From: an uncultured SAR116 cluster alpha proteobacterium
GTDB taxonomy: Bacteria; Pseudomonadota; Alphaproteobacteria; Puniceispirillales; Marisalimonadaceae
NCBI GenBank assembly: GCA_902537945.1
Contig: CACBDG010000005.1
Coordinates: 1-64,000, forward strand
Reading direction: 5' to 3'
DNA length: 64,000 bases
Notes under the pieces: model-generated
The model's database searches: none
The model's input: only the letters and a program-made list of their open reading frames with translations
What the model was told of the DNA's origin: nothing
Shown here: positions 34,241 to 42,524 of the stretch, piece by piece
Layout of the letters: each line of letters begins with the position of its first letter
How positions within the stretch are numbered: the first letter of the stretch is position 1
Program-made: the position numbers and the translations under genes

Positions 34241-34585
34241 TTAATTTTCTAAATCTAGTGCTGTTATTGATGCATCTTTAATTGAGAATGCCCTGAGTCT
34301 TATAAAAACATTAAATTTATTTTGTAAAATTTTACCAATTCTTTTTAAACATTTATTTCTTTTGTTTATATTTCTAGTCTCTTTATCTCTAAACTTCAAT
34401 TCACCAAAGATTTTATAATTTGAGGAAATTATTTTGCTCTGCACCCATATAATTTGACAGTTGTTTTTTTTAGCCTCTAACTCTTCTTCAATAATATCTA
34501 TTATAATTTTTTCTACTGCTTTAATCGAAGAAATTTTAAAAGTATTTTCTAAGATTTCATCTATATGTAAAATTAAAGAAGGCAT
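34241..34585 (-). CDS. Possible tautomerase-superfamily protein
   Basis: A 114-residue protein beginning MPSLILHI. A Pro directly after Met is the catalytic base in the tautomerase/5-carboxymethyl-2-hydroxymuconate isomerase (CHMI) superfamily. The size, a mid-protein basic segment (GELKFRDKETRNINKRNKC) and its place in a catabolic operon agree with CHMI-like proteins, but the similarity is weak. Leading gene of the reverse run ending with the thioesterase. Confidence 0.45.
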   Translation of the reverse strand: MPSLILHIDEILENTFKISSIKAVEKIIIDIIEEELEAKKNNCQIIWVQSKIISSNYKIFGELKFRDKETRNINKRNKCLKRIGKILQNKFNVFIRLRAFSIKDASITALDLEN

Positions 34586-34683
34586 TTTGAAGTTCCTATC
34601 ATATAAATATTTTATTAATTGATATTAATATAATTTTTATATTTAATAGTTTCAAATATTCAAAAAAATAAAAGGTTCATCAA

Positions 34684-35541
34684 ATGGAAAATGAAGCGCT
34701 TGATATTAATCATTTAAATAAATGGTTAGGTAATATAGAGACTGTAATAGATTACCTCACACCAATTGTTGAACAGAGATACAGAGCAACATTAAATATT
34801 GATCCAGGTGATCCTAAAATTGGGGAGGATGCAACCTCAGGTTTGCATTGGATGTTAGGATGGGATTTAAAAAAAAATGATGAACTTGGTGTTGACTCTC
34901 ATCCTGCTAGAGGTGATTTTTTGCCTCCAGTCCCACTTCCAAGAAGAATGTGGGCAGGCAGTCAGATCAAAGTAATTAAACCTCTAAGAGTAGGTGATAA
35001 AGTAATAAAAAAATCTAAGGTAGCTGACATAAAACTAAAGGAAGGTAGGACAGGACAGCTTTGTTTTGTTACTGCAGAGTATGAATTTTTAGTTAATGAA
35101 GAGGTAAGATTACATGAACTTCATAATATTGTTTACAGAGATGTAACTAAAGCAGGTGGTGGTTCTGGTGTGTCAGACACAATACCTGAAGATGCAGATT
35201 ATACAGAAACTATTTTTATGCATCCAACTATTTTGTTCCGTTATTCTGCAATTGGTTTTGTGGGTCATAGGATACATTATGACTATCCATATACTAAAAA
35301 TGAAGAGAACTATCCAGATTTAATTGTTCATGGTCCCTTGCAAGCTACTTTTTTATTAAGGGCAGCTGAAAAGCTTAAAGGTAAGACTGTAACATCATTT
35401 AGTCATAAAGTTATGGCCCCTGTTTTTGCAAATAGCGATTATATCATTGGTGCAAAGGAAAATACTGATGGAAGTGTTAGTTGTTGGGGTGCAGTAAAGG
35501 GTTCAGGAATGACCATGCAAGCTGAAGCAAGTTTTGAATAG
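34684..35541 (+). CDS. HTD2/FAS1-like hydratase (itaconyl-CoA / mesaconyl-C4-CoA hydratase type)
   Basis: A 285-residue double-hotdog hydratase. The N-terminal FAS1-like part has TSGLHWMLGWD and PPVPLPRRMWAGSQIKVIKPLRVGD; the catalytic block is HPTILFRYSAIGFVGHRIHYDYPYT, followed by DLIVHGPLQATFLLRA. This is the layout of Chloroflexus mesaconyl-C4-CoA hydratase and of Pseudomonas itaconyl-CoA hydratase. It heads the forward operon that includes two CoA-transferases, a CoA-ester lyase and a TRAP transporter. Predicted to hydrate itaconyl- or mesaconyl-CoA to citramalyl-CoA. Confidence 0.8.
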   Translation: MENEALDINHLNKWLGNIETVIDYLTPIVEQRYRATLNIDPGDPKIGEDATSGLHWMLGWDLKKNDELGVDSHPARGDFLPPVPLPRRMWAGSQIKVIKPLRVGDKVIKKSKVADIKLKEGRTGQLCFVTAEYEFLVNEEVRLHELHNIVYRDVTKAGGGSGVSDTIPEDADYTETIFMHPTILFRYSAIGFVGHRIHYDYPYTKNEENYPDLIVHGPLQATFLLRAAEKLKGKTVTSFSHKVMAPVFANSDYIIGAKENTDGSVSCWGAVKGSGMTMQAEASFE

Positions 35542-35561
35542 TTTTAGGGGAGGGATAGATT

Positions 35562-36881
35562 ATGTCGATTACAAAATTATTTGGTAGTTATGGATTTAAT
35601 ACTAAATTTGACAGTTTCAATGATGAAATGAAGTTTTTTGCCAAGATGTCAATACTAGATTGGTGTGGAGTAGCCTATGCAGCAAAACAAGAACCGGTTT
35701 CAAAAATAGTTTCTGAAATGGTTAAAGAAGAAAATGGCGTTAATCAAGCACGAGTGATTTCAACTGGATATAACGTTTCATCTAGAGGCGCAGCTTTAGC
35801 TAATGGAGCTACTGGTCATGCATTAGATTATGATGATACTCATTTTCTTTTTGTGGGTCATCCAACTTCAAGTGCATTACCAACTGCTCTAGCCTTAGGC
35901 GAAGAATTAGAATTATCTATGGAAGATTTATTACTTGCTTATATGGCTGGAGTTGAAGTCTCTACTAGAATTGGTCATATCTTAGGCTATTCTCATTATA
36001 ACGCAGGGTTCCATCAAACTGCTACAAGTGGATCATTTGGTGCAACAATTGTTGCATCAAAATTACTTAATTTGAGCGAGGACCAGACAATAAACGCGCT
36101 TGGTTTGGTTTCAACAAGAGCGTCTGGAATTAAATCCCAATTTGGTACTATGGGTAAACCATATCATGCTGGAATGGCTGCTTCAAACGGTATTGAGGCT
36201 GCCAAATTATCTAAACTTGGGTTTGTCTCAAGACAAGATGGTATTGAGTGTGATCAAGGTTTTTTTCAAACTCATGGTTGGGATAACAAAACTCCTACAA
36301 GAGCTGTAGAAAATTTAGGAACAGACTTCCTGTTTCCTGAAATAAAGTATAAATTTCATGCCTGTTGTCATGGTTTACATTCTTTCCTGGAAGCACTTGA
36401 GGAATTAAAACAAGAAAACAACTTTAATCCTGAATCAATTGAAGAAATTGCAATTGAAACTAATCCTTCTTGGCTTAAAGTTTGTAATATTCAAGAACCT
36501 AAAACTGGTTTGGAGTCAAAATTTTCATATAAATTAACAGCAGCCATGTCAATTTATGGTAAAGATACAGCTGACTTAAGGACGTATAACGATGATATAT
36601 GTTTTGATGAAAAGATTAATAATGTTAGGGATAAGGTAACGGTTATACCTAATGATAAATTAACTAATACTCAGTCTTTAATTTCTATTAAAGATGGAAC
36701 TAGAGATATTAAAAATAAACATGATTTATCAGACAAGATTGATCAAAATATTTTGGAAAATAAAATTGTTAACAAATCTGCCTCATTGCTATCAAAAAAT
36801 AAATCTCATGAAATTTCTAAAATATTAAACGCACCATCTGAAAGTAAAGTTGTCTCTTTAGTAGATTGTTTGGTTAGCTAA
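35562..36881 (+). CDS. MmgE/PrpD family protein
   Basis: A 439-residue protein with ANGATGHALDYDDTHFLFVGHPTSSALPTALALGEE near residue 75, AGFHQTATSGSFGATIVASKLL, GTMGKPYHAGMAASNGIEAAKL and FKFHACCHGLHSFLEAL, the conserved MmgE/PrpD blocks. The family includes 2-methylcitrate dehydratase and cis-aconitate decarboxylase, the latter producing itaconate. The position inside a C5-diacid-type operon parallels PA0881 in P. aeruginosa, whose exact reaction I do not know. The last base overlaps the next ATG. Confidence 0.85.
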   Translation: MSITKLFGSYGFNTKFDSFNDEMKFFAKMSILDWCGVAYAAKQEPVSKIVSEMVKEENGVNQARVISTGYNVSSRGAALANGATGHALDYDDTHFLFVGHPTSSALPTALALGEELELSMEDLLLAYMAGVEVSTRIGHILGYSHYNAGFHQTATSGSFGATIVASKLLNLSEDQTINALGLVSTRASGIKSQFGTMGKPYHAGMAASNGIEAAKLSKLGFVSRQDGIECDQGFFQTHGWDNKTPTRAVENLGTDFLFPEIKYKFHACCHGLHSFLEALEELKQENNFNPESIEEIAIETNPSWLKVCNIQEPKTGLESKFSYKLTAAMSIYGKDTADLRTYNDDICFDEKINNVRDKVTVIPNDKLTNTQSLISIKDGTRDIKNKHDLSDKIDQNILENKIVNKSASLLSKNKSHEISKILNAPSESKVVSLVDCLVS

Positions 36882-38035
36882 TGGAAAAACAAAATTCCGG
36901 AAAGGATTTAGAGGGTTTATTAGTCGTAACAGTTGAGCAAGCTGTGGCAGCCCCTTACACATCGTGTAGACTGGCAGATGCAGGTGCCAGAGTTATAAAA
37001 GTTGAGAGACCGGAAGGTGATTTTGCTAGAAACTACGATAGCAATGCACTTGGAAATAGTGCTTATTTTGTTTGGTTGAATAGAGGAAAAGAGTCAGTTG
37101 CTTTGGATCTTAAAAACAGTAAAGATTTTAAAATTTTTGAGAAAATTATTTCACAATCAGATATTTTAATTCAAAATTTAGCACCAGGTGCATTTGATCG
37201 TCTTGGTTTAAATTTAGATGAATTGAGAAAAAAACATCCATCTTTAATTACATGTTCTATTTCTGGATTTGGAGAAGAAGGCCCATATAAAAACCAAAAA
37301 GCTTATGACATGTTAATTCAAGCTGAAACTGGTGTTATTGATATAACTGGTCTTCCAGATAAAGATGGGGTTGATGGAAGAGCAAAGGTTGGCCCATCAG
37401 TCTGTGATATATCTGCCGGAATGACAGCTTACCAGGCAATTTTGCAAGCACTTATCAAGAGAAGTATTAATGGAAAAGGTAGACACATATCAGTCTCTAT
37501 GTTTAATTCTCTCGCAGATTGGATGAACCCTTTCTATCTAGGTTATGTTTATAATAAAAAAATCCCAAAAAGAAACGGCATGACCCATCCAATAATCGTT
37601 CCCTATGGTGCATATAATTGCAAGGATAATTTGACTATTTTAATTGCTATACAAAATGATAGAGAATGGGTGAAATTATGTAAAATTGTATTAGATGACG
37701 AAACTATGGTTAATGACACTCGCTTTAAAACTAACTCAGATCGTGTTGCCAATCGAGAATTAATAGAAAAAATCATTCAAAATAAATTTATTACTTTTGA
37801 ACGTGAGGCATTAATTAAAAAACTTGAAGAAGCAAGCGTTGCTTACGGAAGAATATCTGACATGGAACAATTAAAAAACCATCCTCAAAACAATTTCTTA
37901 GAAATTGAAACCAAAAACGGCAAAGTAAAGGTCTTAGGTCCAGGCGCAATACATGACAACTTTATACCAAAAGTGAATAAGATGCCTGAACTAGATGAGC
38001 ATGGGAAAAAAATTAGAACTGAATTTAGTTCTTAA
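36881..38035 (+). CDS. CaiB/BaiF CoA-transferase (itaconate CoA-transferase candidate)
   Basis: A 384-residue class III CoA-transferase: VTVEQAVAAPYTSCRLADAGARVIKVERPEGDFAR near the start, catalytic Asp about residue 176 in GPSVCDISAGMTAYQ, and GRHISVSMFNSLADWM. It starts in a TAATG overlap with the MmgE/PrpD gene. The order CaiB then CitE-type lyase matches Ict then Ccl in the P. aeruginosa itaconate cluster, so activation of itaconate with succinyl-CoA is the best guess. Confidence 0.85.
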   Translation: MEKQNSGKDLEGLLVVTVEQAVAAPYTSCRLADAGARVIKVERPEGDFARNYDSNALGNSAYFVWLNRGKESVALDLKNSKDFKIFEKIISQSDILIQNLAPGAFDRLGLNLDELRKKHPSLITCSISGFGEEGPYKNQKAYDMLIQAETGVIDITGLPDKDGVDGRAKVGPSVCDISAGMTAYQAILQALIKRSINGKGRHISVSMFNSLADWMNPFYLGYVYNKKIPKRNGMTHPIIVPYGAYNCKDNLTILIAIQNDREWVKLCKIVLDDETMVNDTRFKTNSDRVANRELIEKIIQNKFITFEREALIKKLEEASVAYGRISDMEQLKNHPQNNFLEIETKNGKVKVLGPGAIHDNFIPKVNKMPELDEHGKKIRTEFSS

Positions 38036-38051
38036 AAAATAGGAGGTAAAT

Positions 38052-38864
38052 TTGAGAAGTATTTTATTTTTACCAACGGATAAAATTGAGAGATTACCAA
38101 AGGCTATAGGATCTGGGGCCGATAAAGTTATTTTTGATTTAGAAGATGGTTTGGCCAATGAAAACAAAGCTATGGGAAGATCTAATTTTGCTGATTTGGC
38201 AAATAGAAATTATGACGGTCAAGCAGATAAGCTATTATTGCGCATTAATGCTTTAGATACTGAAGAGTATCAACATGATATAGAAATGTTAAGGTCTTTA
38301 CCTTCTCTTCCATACTCTATTGCTATTCCTAAAATAGAGTCTGCTAATGAATGTAGGACTTTTTTAAAAGATCTTGGAACTAATATATTAATTTTACCTC
38401 AAATTGAAACGCCGCGTGGTATAGCAACTATTGAAAGTTGGGATTGTTCAAACATAGAGTTTTCTGGAATTGGATTTGGGTCAGCAGATTATTGTGCATC
38501 TACCGGTGGTGATATGGGTAAAGCCAGTTTAGCGTATGGAAGGGGTAAAATTATTAACGCTGCAGCATTATACAACACACTTGCTCTTGATGGTGTATGG
38601 CTAGATTTCAGAGATCCTAATGGATGTAGAGAAGAGACATTATACGTCAAAACTATGGGTTTCAAAGGACGTTTTGCTATACATCCAGATCAGATTAAAC
38701 CTATTCACGATGCTTACAGACCTACTACAGAAGAACTTGAATGGGCAAAAGGTGTTTTAGAGGAAGCAAAAATAGCAGGTTCTGGTGCTTTTAAATATCA
38801 AGGGAAAATGGTTGATGCACCCGTGTTAGCGGTTGCAAGATTGATTATATCAAGGGAGGATTAA
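38052..38864 (+). CDS. CitE-type CoA-ester lyase (citramalyl-CoA lyase candidate)
   Basis: A 270-residue HpcH/HpaI-aldolase-family TIM barrel: RSILFLPTDKIERLPKAIGSGADKVIFDLEDGLANENK, LLRINALDT, ILPQIETPRGIATIE and AIHPDQIKPIHDAY are the CoA-ester lyase motifs, with the Mg ligands Glu and Asp in IETP and SADY. The TTG start follows a perfect AGGAGG. The length fits RipC/Ccl (about 275) rather than the longer malyl-CoA lyase. Predicted to split citramalyl-CoA into acetyl-CoA and pyruvate. Confidence 0.87.
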   Translation: MRSILFLPTDKIERLPKAIGSGADKVIFDLEDGLANENKAMGRSNFADLANRNYDGQADKLLLRINALDTEEYQHDIEMLRSLPSLPYSIAIPKIESANECRTFLKDLGTNILILPQIETPRGIATIESWDCSNIEFSGIGFGSADYCASTGGDMGKASLAYGRGKIINAAALYNTLALDGVWLDFRDPNGCREETLYVKTMGFKGRFAIHPDQIKPIHDAYRPTTEELEWAKGVLEEAKIAGSGAFKYQGKMVDAPVLAVARLIISRED

Positions 38865-39404
38865 ATGGATGAAAATTCTTATGGAATCAAAAAAATAGGA
38901 CCCCAAAGGTATAGAGAAGATCCAGGTAGATATTTTGAAGATTTTCAAGTAGGAGATGTTTATGAGCATTGGCCTGGAAGAACGGTAAGCGAAGCTGATA
39001 ACATATGGTTTACAAATTTAACAATGAACACTCATCCAATTCACTTTGATGCAAATTACGCTTCTAAATCTGAGTTTGGAAAATATTTAGTTAATTCGGC
39101 TTTTACTTTAGCCCTTGTAACCGGAATGTGTGTTAGTGGCACTAGTCAAAAAGCAATAGCAAACTTGGGATGGGAAGAAATAAAAATACCTGCACCTGTG
39201 TTTGTTGGTGATACACTATATTCTGAAACTGAAGTTTTAGACAAAAGGGAATCAAAATCAAGACCCACACAGGGTATTGTGAAGGTAAGACACATTGGTA
39301 AAAATCAAGACAAAGTCGTTGTTATGGATATGGTAAGATCTTTCCTGGTTGCTAAGCGTGGGCATAGTGTAGTTGATGAAATTATTAAAGAAGCAGCAAA
39401 TTAG
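38865..39404 (+). CDS. MaoC family hydratase
   Basis: A 179-residue single MaoC hotdog domain: GRYFEDFQVGDVYEHWPGRTVSEADNIWFTNLTMNTHPIHFDANYA carries the catalytic Asn/His hydratase motif, followed by IPAPVFVGDTLYSETEVLDKRESKSRP. It starts immediately after the lyase stop. Size and type are like RipB, the itaconyl-CoA hydratase of Yersinia, so the operon seems to hold two hydratase types, perhaps for itaconyl- and mesaconyl- or methylmalyl-CoA. Confidence 0.85.
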   Translation: MDENSYGIKKIGPQRYREDPGRYFEDFQVGDVYEHWPGRTVSEADNIWFTNLTMNTHPIHFDANYASKSEFGKYLVNSAFTLALVTGMCVSGTSQKAIANLGWEEIKIPAPVFVGDTLYSETEVLDKRESKSRPTQGIVKVRHIGKNQDKVVVMDMVRSFLVAKRGHSVVDEIIKEAAN

Positions 39405-39415
39405 AGAATAATAAT

Positions 39416-40621
39416 ATGGATTTACCTTTATCAGGAGTCAGGGTAATTGCTTTTGAGCAATATGGAGCGGGACCATTTGGCACTCAATATTTAGCTGATT
39501 TAGGAGCAGACGTAATTAAAGTTGAACCAGCAGGTACAAGTGGTGATTATTTAAGAGCAATTGGTCCTTATTTTATTGATGGTGAAGATAGAAATTCTGC
39601 TTCCAGTATTTTTTTTCAAGCCCTAAATAGAAACAAAAAAAGTATAACATTAGACATACTTTCAGATGATGGAAAAAAAATTCTTCAAAAATTAGTTGAG
39701 AATGCTGACGCAGTCGCGAACAATTTGAGAGGAGATGTTCCAGAAAAACTTGGAATAACTTATGATCAACTTAAACAATTTAATAAATCAATAGTTTCAG
39801 CACATTGTTCTGCGTATGGAAGAGAGGGGCCAAGAAAAAATTGGCCAGGATACGATTATCTAATGCAAGCAGAAGCCGGCTATTTTTCATTGACAGGGGA
39901 ACCTAATGGGCCTCCAGCACGATTTGGTCTTTCAATTGTAGATTATATGTCTGGATTGACAATGTCATTTGGGTTGGTAAGTGCTATTTTATCGGCAAGG
40001 TCAACTGGTGTTGGAAGAGATGTAGATGTAAATTTATTTGATACAGCTATGTTTAATCAAAGCTACATGGCCGCTTGGACTCTTAATACTGATTTTGAAA
40101 GTGAAAGATTAGATAGATCAGCTCATCCAATTTTAGTTCCTTGTCAGTTGTATAAAACTAAAGATGGTTGGATTTACTTAATGTGCAATAAGGAAAGTTT
40201 TTGGCCTATTCTATGTGAAAAATTAGGAAGGGAAGATCTTATTCAAAATACAAATTTTGTTGACTTTGCTTCAAGACAAAAAAATAGAGATGAAATCACT
40301 CAAATTCTTGATAAAGAATTAATGAGAAAAAACACTTCAGAATGGTTGGAAGAATTTGGTGGTGTTGTTCCAGCTGCACCAATTTTGAACTTAAAGGAGT
40401 CTCTAGAAAATCCATTTTTAAAGGACAGAAAAAATATTCAAAAATTAAAAACCAAGAGTGGAATTGATATTAGTCTTTTGAAAACACCAGTTCATGTCTC
40501 AGACAGTAAATTTCAAGATAAAACTGCGCCAGAACTTGGTGAAGACACAGATGATGTCCTCAAAGAGGTTGGTTTTACTAGGGAACAAATAAGTACATTT
40601 AGGACTAAAGGCATAATTTAA
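39416..40621 (+). CDS. CaiB/BaiF family CoA-transferase, second in operon
   Basis: A 401-residue class III CoA-transferase: IAFEQYGAGPFGTQYLADLGADVIKVEPAGTSGDYLR at the start, catalytic Asp about residue 176 in GLSIVDYMSGLTMS, and SAHPILVPCQLYKTKDGWIYL in the C-terminal half. It is clearly different from the CaiB at 36881. It could act as a second activating transferase or as an intramolecular C1/C4 mesaconyl-CoA transferase like Mct. It ends the enzyme part of the operon. Confidence 0.85.
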   Translation: MDLPLSGVRVIAFEQYGAGPFGTQYLADLGADVIKVEPAGTSGDYLRAIGPYFIDGEDRNSASSIFFQALNRNKKSITLDILSDDGKKILQKLVENADAVANNLRGDVPEKLGITYDQLKQFNKSIVSAHCSAYGREGPRKNWPGYDYLMQAEAGYFSLTGEPNGPPARFGLSIVDYMSGLTMSFGLVSAILSARSTGVGRDVDVNLFDTAMFNQSYMAAWTLNTDFESERLDRSAHPILVPCQLYKTKDGWIYLMCNKESFWPILCEKLGREDLIQNTNFVDFASRQKNRDEITQILDKELMRKNTSEWLEEFGGVVPAAPILNLKESLENPFLKDRKNIQKLKTKSGIDISLLKTPVHVSDSKFQDKTAPELGEDTDDVLKEVGFTREQISTFRTKGII

Positions 40622-40686
40622 CTAAATTACATAACATATTAACTAATTTATAGGATTTATTACAATTAAAGGTTTACCTCAAAAGC

Positions 40687-40696
40687 ATAACGTTAT
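40687..40696. promoter_or_regulatory. Palindrome upstream of TRAP dctP
   Basis: ATAACGTTAT is a perfect 10-bp palindrome 33 nt before the dctP start, downstream of the CoA-transferase stop. It might be an operator for an internal promoter. It is short and unproven. Confidence 0.2.
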
Positions 40697-40729
40697 AGTT
40701 TGTGATTCTAAATATTTGGAGGAAATTTA

Positions 40730-41899
40730 ATGAAATTAAATAAATTATCATTAGTTGGTGTAGCTGGTGCAGTTGCACTAACGTTCGCAGCTGGAACTAA
40801 TTTAGCTTTAGCTGATGGACATAAAGTTAAGCCTATCAAGATGCGTTGGGCTTCTGACCATTCAGGTCCACCACACCCTGCTGCTATTGCAGAGATGCGT
40901 TTTGCTGAAGAAGTTGAAAGAAGAATTCCTGGAAGTAAAGTTCAAATTTATTGGGCAAAGTCTCTATACAATGTTCCTAAAGGCACGCAAGCCTTAACAA
41001 AAGGTAACCTTGAAATGATGACTGGACAGTTTGGAAAAACTTCTAGTGTTGAGCCATATGCAAATACTATAGTTGGCGCCGGAAAGTTAACTTCACCTGG
41101 TGCTATTCAAGGTCTTGATGGAACAAAGACATTTGCTGCAATCAAAAAAGTTATGAATGACAAGCATGGTATTACTGTCTTTGGTTCCGGTCATTTAAGT
41201 ATGTACATGGGTGCTGGAGCTGTAAAAAGCAGAATGTTAGTCCCTTCTGATTTTGCTGGTAAAAAGGTAAGAAGTATGGGACCTGCGGAAAATGCATTGT
41301 TAGGTGCTTTAGGTGCAAACCCAACTACAATGGCTTTTGGTGATGTTCCGCCTGCTCTTCAAACTGGAGTTATTGATGGACTGCTAACAAGTTTAGGTGG
41401 ATTTAATGCTACCAAAGAACAAGCTCCATATTTTACAGTTGCTGGTATCAATGGTATTGTTGGTGACTATTACTGGATTGGTGCATCTAACAAGTGGTGG
41501 GCTACATTAGACAAAAAGCAAAAGGCAGTTTTAACTGATATTATCATGAATGATTTTATCCCTTACCAAAAGGCTATTAACTTTTGTAATGATAAAAGAT
41601 TAGTTGATAAGTTTAAAGTAACAGATAAATCTAAGCCAGGTATCTATGTTATGAGCCCAAAAGAAGCAGGTGTTCTTCAAGCAAAAGAAGGTGGTGCAAC
41701 TAACAAGTGGATTAAGTCAAAAGTTGATGATGCTGGTGACAAGCTAGTTGATCAGTTTACAGCAGAAGCTAAGGCGCTAGTTGCTGCTAATCCAATGGGT
41801 TCAAGCCAATTAGAAAAAACCGACTGTTCAGCTTTTGCCTCAGACTTCGCTAAGTATGCTAAGGGAACAGCTTTATACAAGAAAAAGTCTAGAAAATAA
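40730..41899 (+). CDS. dctP: TRAP transporter substrate-binding protein DctP
   Basis: A 389-residue periplasmic solute-binding protein. A signal peptide (MKLNKLSLVGVAGAVALTFAAGTNLALA) precedes KPIKMRWASDHSGPPHPAAIAEMRFAEEVERRIPGSKVQIYWAKSLY and the GKKVRSMGPAENALLGALGANPTTMAFGDVPPALQTGVIDG signature carrying the carboxylate-binding Arg and the helix of DctP7-type proteins. TTGGAGG gives a very strong start. A hairpin terminator follows, so it is probably expressed above dctQM. The probable substrate is a dicarboxylate used by the upstream enzymes. Confidence 0.93.
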   Translation: MKLNKLSLVGVAGAVALTFAAGTNLALADGHKVKPIKMRWASDHSGPPHPAAIAEMRFAEEVERRIPGSKVQIYWAKSLYNVPKGTQALTKGNLEMMTGQFGKTSSVEPYANTIVGAGKLTSPGAIQGLDGTKTFAAIKKVMNDKHGITVFGSGHLSMYMGAGAVKSRMLVPSDFAGKKVRSMGPAENALLGALGANPTTMAFGDVPPALQTGVIDGLLTSLGGFNATKEQAPYFTVAGINGIVGDYYWIGASNKWWATLDKKQKAVLTDIIMNDFIPYQKAINFCNDKRLVDKFKVTDKSKPGIYVMSPKEAGVLQAKEGGATNKWIKSKVDDAGDKLVDQFTAEAKALVAANPMGSSQLEKTDCSAFASDFAKYAKGTALYKKKSRK

Positions 41900-41909
41900 T
41901 TTTTTTAAG

Positions 41910-41938
41910 AAGGCCTGGCACATGTCAGGCCTTTTTAT
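41910..41938 (+). terminator. Rho-independent terminator/attenuator between dctP and dctQ
   Basis: AGGCCTG, 8-nt loop, CAGGCCT, then TTTTTATTT form a 7-bp GC-rich stem with a T run, 11 nt after the dctP stop. Located inside the TRAP operon, it would let most transcripts end after dctP and some read through to dctQM, giving the excess of binding protein typical of such systems. Confidence 0.85.
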
Positions 41939-41951
41939 TTAGTTGATTATC

Positions 41952-42503
41952 ATGGATAATTTTTACAAAATCTCAAACAAAATTCAGTCTTTAATCACTG
42001 CTGTATTAGGTAGGTGTTCTGCTTTCTTAATGATAGCTGTCACCCTCTTTGCGTTAGCTGAAATTATTAGAAGATATATTTTTGGTGTTGTTTTTGAATG
42101 GGGTCAAGATGCTGTTATATACATGATGGTATCTTCAGTTGCCTTTTACATTTGTGTAACACAGATTAACAGAAATCACCTTGTAATGAGTGCTGTTTTA
42201 CAACTTTTAAATACAAAAGGTTTTCACAGAACAGTAGGTTTTTGTAAAATTTTTGTTTCTCTCTTTGTTTCTGTATTCACTGGTTCCTTGACTTATACAG
42301 CGTATTCAACAGTTGAATATTCAATACAGATTGGTGAAAGATCTGAGAGTTTATTTTTCTTTATGTGGCCATTTTATTTTATACTTGCCTTAGGTATGGG
42401 CTTAATGTCTTTAGTAGCCTTTCTTCAATTTATTGAAGATATACATAGTTATATAAAGGGCGACCATTTTACTGCAGAAGTTGAAGCTGCTACAGATGTA
42501 TAA
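41952..42503 (+). CDS. dctQ: TRAP transporter small permease DctQ
   Basis: About 183 residues with four hydrophobic helices and the DctQ features ALAEIIRRYIFGVVFEWGQDAVIYMMVSSVAFYICVTQINRNHLVMS and LFFFMWPFYFILALGMGLMSLVA. ATG 41952 is chosen over the track's TTG at 41943; neither has a strong ribosome site. It lies between the DctP-following hairpin and dctM and joins DctM in the inner membrane. Confidence 0.88.
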   Translation: MDNFYKISNKIQSLITAVLGRCSAFLMIAVTLFALAEIIRRYIFGVVFEWGQDAVIYMMVSSVAFYICVTQINRNHLVMSAVLQLLNTKGFHRTVGFCKIFVSLFVSVFTGSLTYTAYSTVEYSIQIGERSESLFFFMWPFYFILALGMGLMSLVAFLQFIEDIHSYIKGDHFTAEVEAATDV

Positions 42504-42524
42504 TATTAATAATACAGGAAATGT

